NCBI GenBank assembly: GCA_015662615.1
Contig: DQTU01000176.1
Coordinates: 1 to 15,685 of the forward strand
Direction: 5' to 3'
DNA from: Campylobacterales bacterium
Lineage (GTDB): Bacteria; Campylobacterota; Campylobacteria; Campylobacterales; QNZT01
Length of the DNA: 15,685 nucleotides
In this document: in pieces, positions 12,370 to 15,685 of the stretch
Numbering within the stretch: the stretch's first letter is position 1
Layout of the letters: every line of letters begins with the position of its first letter
Program-made: the position numbers and the translations under genes
The notes under the pieces: model-generated
What the model saw: the letters and a program-made list of their open reading frames with translations, nothing else
Databases searched by the model: none
What the model was told of the DNA's origin: nothing

Positions 12370-14442
12370 ATGAAAGAAAATCAGCATCTAGATGAACAAT
12401 TTATAGAAGATGAAGAAAAACTAGTTGAAAAGCTCGAAGGGCAGAGAAATCTGCCTGAGGGTTCATGGCAATATTGGTTAATTGCTATTTTAGCAGTTGC
12501 ATGGTCTGCTTATCAGATATATGTTGTTGTAGTTCCTACCAATAGTGTTTTTGTAAGAGCTTTTCATCTTGCGTTTGCTCTAGCTTTGGCGTTTGCCATG
12601 TATCCTATGTTTAGAACGCAAAAGACAATGACAACTATTCCTTGGTATAACTTTCTTATAGGTCCAGCTGCTGTTTTAGGGGCTTTGTATATTTATTTTA
12701 ATTATGATGCTCTAAATGCAAGAAGTGGTGCTTGGTCACCTCTTGATGTAGGTATGGGAATTATGTCGATATTTTTACTTTTAAAAGCAGCTAGAAGAAC
12801 ATTAGGCATGGCACTTCCTGTTATCGCTGTGATATTTATACTTTATGATTATCTTGGGCAATATATGCCTGATATGATAGCGCATAAAGGTGCAAGTATC
12901 AATAAGATAGTTGGGCAGATGTATCTTACAACCGAGGGTATCTTTGGTGTACCATTAGGGGTAAGTGCGAGTTATGTTTTCTTGTTTGTGCTTTTTGGAG
13001 CATTGTTAGAGAGGGCAGGGGCAGGAAAGTATTTTATTGACCTAGCTTATGCACTACTTGGTAAATATGATGGTGGGCCAGCTAAGGCCTCAGTCGCCGC
13101 ATCTGGGATGATGGGTATTATTTCTGGAAGCTCGATCGCTAATACAGTTACGACTGGTACTTTTACAATTCCTTTGATGAAAAAATTAGGATTTCCAGGA
13201 TATAAAGCTGCCTCAGTCGAAGTTGCGGCGTCTACCAATGGTCAGCTTATGCCCCCAATCATGGGAGCGGCTGCCTTTATTATCGCAGAGTTTTTAGGAC
13301 TTGCTTATACTGATGTCATTATGGCAGCTGCAATTCCAGCATTTGTTAGTTACTTTGCACTTTTTTATATCGTACATTTAGAAGCAAAAAAATTGGGTAT
13401 CAAAGGGGAAGATCCTTCCAAATTAGAAAGAGCTTTTGATATCTTTAAAGGGGGACTTCACTACATAATCCCTATCTTTTTCCTTATGTATACACTTATA
13501 GGTTTGAGACAATCTCCACAAATGGCAGCATTTAACGCTATTCTTTTTATGATGCTTATTATGGTGATTCAAAGACCTGTATATGCACTAATGGAGGGAA
13601 GAAAGATAGATGGTGCAGTTTTGATTAGTGGTTTTACAGATATTGGACATGGCATGATAAATGGTGCTAAAAACATGGTTCCTATCGCTATCGCTACGGC
13701 GGTTGCTGGTATTGTGGTTGGTTCTGTAACTCTTACTGGAATTGGATTGATTTTATCTGAAGTAATTGAAGAGATATCAGGTGGTTATATCGTTGCTGTG
13801 CTTTTCTTTACAGCAATTGTATCACTTGTACTTGGTATGGGGCTTCCAACAACGGCAAACTATATCGTTATGGCAGCACTTACCGCTCCAGTAATTATGG
13901 AACTAACTGGTACTTTAGGTTATGTGATACCTGCAATTGCTGCGCATCTGTTTGTCTTTTATTTTGGAATCTTAGCTGATGATACGCCACCTGTGGGAAT
14001 GGCGGCTTATGCCGCCGCTGGGATTGCTAAAAGTGATCCGATAAAAACAGGTTTACAGGGTTTTGCTTATGATATTAGGACTGCGATACTTCCGTTTGCA
14101 TTCTTTTTCAATAATAAACTTTTGCTTATAGCAGGGGTGGATCCACTCGATCCTAATAATCCAAGTGGTTGGCAATGGATCACAAATCCTGGGGAAATAG
14201 TATTGATATTTTTTACGGCAACTGCTGGAATGTTTGCTTTTTCATCCGCAACACAAGGTTGGGTTTTAACCAGAACCAGCGGATTTGAAAGATTGTTACT
14301 TTTAGCTGTTGCACCGTTTATGTTAGTGCCAAATATCATGGCAGAGAAGTTAGGTTTAGGGAGTGAGTACATATCATATGTAGTAGGTTTTGGACTATAT
14401 GGATTAGTCTATTTTATGCAAAAAAACAAAGTTAAAAATTAA
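12370..14442 (+). CDS. TRAP transporter permease, 4TM/12TM fusion (TAXI-associated)
   Basis: This 690-residue inner-membrane protein fuses the small (DctQ-like) and large (DctM-like) TRAP subunits, as is usual for TAXI systems, and imports the substrate with an ion gradient, normally sodium. After a charged cytoplasmic N-terminus (about 1-35), hydrophobic helices begin at YWLIAILAVAWSAYQI. The large subunit carries the paired motifs expected near the transport site: GMMGIISGSSIANTVTTG and NGQLMPPIMGAAAF (about 247-300) in the first half, and GMGLPTTANYIVMAALTAP (about 488-506) with FGILADDTPPVGMAAYAAAGIA in the second. The length fits the fused family. AAAGGAAG precedes the ATG. It is the middle gene of the operon. 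Confidence 0.95.
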   Translation: MKENQHLDEQFIEDEEKLVEKLEGQRNLPEGSWQYWLIAILAVAWSAYQIYVVVVPTNSVFVRAFHLAFALALAFAMYPMFRTQKTMTTIPWYNFLIGPAAVLGALYIYFNYDALNARSGAWSPLDVGMGIMSIFLLLKAARRTLGMALPVIAVIFILYDYLGQYMPDMIAHKGASINKIVGQMYLTTEGIFGVPLGVSASYVFLFVLFGALLERAGAGKYFIDLAYALLGKYDGGPAKASVAASGMMGIISGSSIANTVTTGTFTIPLMKKLGFPGYKAASVEVAASTNGQLMPPIMGAAAFIIAEFLGLAYTDVIMAAAIPAFVSYFALFYIVHLEAKKLGIKGEDPSKLERAFDIFKGGLHYIIPIFFLMYTLIGLRQSPQMAAFNAILFMMLIMVIQRPVYALMEGRKIDGAVLISGFTDIGHGMINGAKNMVPIAIATAVAGIVVGSVTLTGIGLILSEVIEEISGGYIVAVLFFTAIVSLVLGMGLPTTANYIVMAALTAPVIMELTGTLGYVIPAIAAHLFVFYFGILADDTPPVGMAAYAAAGIAKSDPIKTGLQGFAYDIRTAILPFAFFFNNKLLLIAGVDPLDPNNPSGWQWITNPGEIVLIFFTATAGMFAFSSATQGWVLTRTSGFERLLLLAVAPFMLVPNIMAEKLGLGSEYISYVVGFGLYGLVYFMQKNKVKN

Positions 14443-14457
14443 ATTTAGGAGTTATGA

Positions 14458-15648
14458 ATGAAGAAAGTTTTATTATCTGCGATAGCAGTTATTGCTATGA
14501 CACAAACGGCATCAGCAGCTGACACTTTAGGTGAGGCTTTAAAAAATGGAGACTATAGTATGAATGCTAGAGTTTTCTATTTTAACAGAAGCTTTGACAA
14601 TACTGCACCAAGAGCAAGAGCATTAACCGCTGGTGGAATCATGAAGTATGTTAGTGGTGATTTTATGGGTCTTAAAATGGGACTTGCATATTATGGTAGT
14701 GCACGAATTGGTGGATTTTATACAAGAGATGAGGGAAGTGGTACAAGTATTTTAGGACGAAGTGGTGAAGATTTAAACTTTCTTGGTGAAGCGTATTTAG
14801 AGTATAATACTGGAAATACAATGATTAAAGTTGGTCGTCAACAACTTGCAACTCCATTAATTCAAAACCATGATCTTCGTATCCTTCCTTCAGTTTATGA
14901 AGCTGCAATCATTAGAAATAAAGATATTGCAAATACAATGCTAGAAGTGGGTTATATCAAAGCATATACTGGATTTACATCTAAAGAGAATGACTTTTTA
15001 GATAAAAATACAAATTGGGGTGATAATGGTTTGGCATATGTTTCATTTAAAAACAGCAGTATTGAAAATCTAACTATCAGAGGTCAATATGTACTTACTT
15101 TATCAGATGAAGATAATGCAGGTAATACACTTACTAGTCAAACAGAAGATTATAGATATTTAGATGCTAAATATGCATTAACAGAGATTGGAACAAAAAC
15201 TTATATTAAATTACAATATGGTGGAAACTCTTATGCTAATGCAGATGATTCAACATTGATTGGTGCAAAAGCTGGAACAACTGTTGGTATGTTTGATTTA
15301 GCGTTACTATTTGATCAAATTTCAGACAATAGATTTAGAGCAGTTGAATCAGGTCCTATGTACTCTGATTGGCAACAAGGATATGGCAACTATGAAGCAA
15401 GTACGGCATTTGGTGGTCAAATCGTAGCACACCCTATGGCTGGACTTAGTGTAAAGGTTGGCTATGTAGATGTTGCTGCTGATGAAGGAAATGTAAGAGA
15501 TGATTTTGCAGAGACAAATGTTGATATAAAATATAAATTAACTGATTACTCAAAAGTTAGAGTGAGATATTCTCTAAAAGATCAAACAGATGAATCAGAT
15601 CGTGAAGATAGAGATGATTTCAGAGTTATTTATTACCTAAACTTCTAA
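14458..15648 (+). CDS. OprD-family outer-membrane porin
   Basis: This 396-residue protein begins with a signal peptide (residues 1-20, cut near TASA-AD) and has the features of OprD-type substrate-specific porins: an N-terminal NGDYSMNARVFYFNR strand, TAGGIMKYVSGDFMGLKMGLAYYGSARIGG, the VGRQQLATPLIQNHDLRILPSVYEA segment (about 128-145) and a C-terminal strand ending FRVIYYLNF. As last gene of the operon it would let the same solute cross the outer membrane before capture by the TAXI receptor. The start at 14458 is set by AGGAG six bases upstream; the ATG at 14454 is in a different frame. A hairpin terminator follows the stop. Confidence 0.9.
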   Translation: MKKVLLSAIAVIAMTQTASAADTLGEALKNGDYSMNARVFYFNRSFDNTAPRARALTAGGIMKYVSGDFMGLKMGLAYYGSARIGGFYTRDEGSGTSILGRSGEDLNFLGEAYLEYNTGNTMIKVGRQQLATPLIQNHDLRILPSVYEAAIIRNKDIANTMLEVGYIKAYTGFTSKENDFLDKNTNWGDNGLAYVSFKNSSIENLTIRGQYVLTLSDEDNAGNTLTSQTEDYRYLDAKYALTEIGTKTYIKLQYGGNSYANADDSTLIGAKAGTTVGMFDLALLFDQISDNRFRAVESGPMYSDWQQGYGNYEASTAFGGQIVAHPMAGLSVKVGYVDVAADEGNVRDDFAETNVDIKYKLTDYSKVRVRYSLKDQTDESDREDRDDFRVIYYLNF

Positions 15649-15659
15649 AAAAAGCTCCT

Positions 15660-15681
15660 AAGAGGAGAGAAATCTCCTCTT
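15660..15681 (+). terminator. Rho-independent-like terminator of the TRAP-porin operon
   Basis: The stem AGAGGAGA (15661-15668) with TCTCCTCT (15673-15680), extended by an A-T pair, closes a GAAA tetraloop. An A tract precedes it and TTC follows before the window ends, so the U tract cannot be judged. An alternative small hairpin CTCCT-AAG-AGGAG overlaps its 5' arm. Confidence 0.7.
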
Positions 15682-15685
15682 TCAA

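Noticed and set aside
14454..14456. ATG four bases before the porin start
   Set aside because: It is in another frame (MNEESF...) and does not give the signal peptide; the ATG at 14458 does.

Overview
The window reads as chromosomal DNA of a member of the Campylobacterota (Epsilonproteobacteria), probably a free-living Sulfurimonas- or Sulfurospirillum-like organism. The basis is the AT-rich, tightly packed gene layout, the lysine/isoleucine-rich proteins, promoters that show a good -10 box but mostly no -35, and the gene content (FIST-domain sensor kinase, TAXI-type TRAP transporter with an OprD-type porin). The genus is a guess. No rRNA, tRNA, insertion sequence, CRISPR array or prophage gene was found, and no gene-free stretch exceeds about 140 bases.

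Bases 1-2387, minus strand: a three-gene operon with overlapping ends, nrdB (ribonucleotide reductase small subunit), a nitrilase-superfamily hydrolase, and pcm (protein L-isoaspartate methyltransferase, last few codons outside the window). Upstream of it, also on the minus strand, lies an unrecognised outer-membrane beta-barrel gene (2427-3293).

Bases 3294-5174: a 55-bp divergent promoter built from four 11-bp half-sites, then a plus-strand operon of a secreted DUF2059 protein, a 70-residue DUF4266 lipoprotein ending in a Gly/Cys tail, and a DUF3570 outer-membrane barrel. With the divergent barrel this is the best candidate for a poorly described cell-envelope system. It abuts, tail to tail, a minus-strand two-component system (5171-7698) made of a soluble FIST-domain histidine kinase and an OmpR-family response regulator. 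11-bp direct repeats are the usual target geometry of OmpR-family regulators, so the pair may control the envelope locus; this is inference.

Bases 7699-9331: a class I-like polyphosphate kinase 2 gene (ppk2), then a minus-strand toxin-antitoxin pair (ribbon-helix-helix antitoxin and PIN-domain toxin).

Bases 9332-15685, plus strand: an NAD-type aldehyde dehydrogenase translationally coupled to a DUF779 gene; then a transport operon of TAXI periplasmic receptor, fused TRAP permease and OprD-family porin, closed by a hairpin terminator. The aldehyde dehydrogenase and transport promoters carry the same motif: two 11-bp repeats of GCTATTTTCAY type ending exactly 4 bp before the -10 box. This suggests one OmpR-family regulator switches both units, so the transported compound, or a product of it, may be oxidised through an aldehyde.
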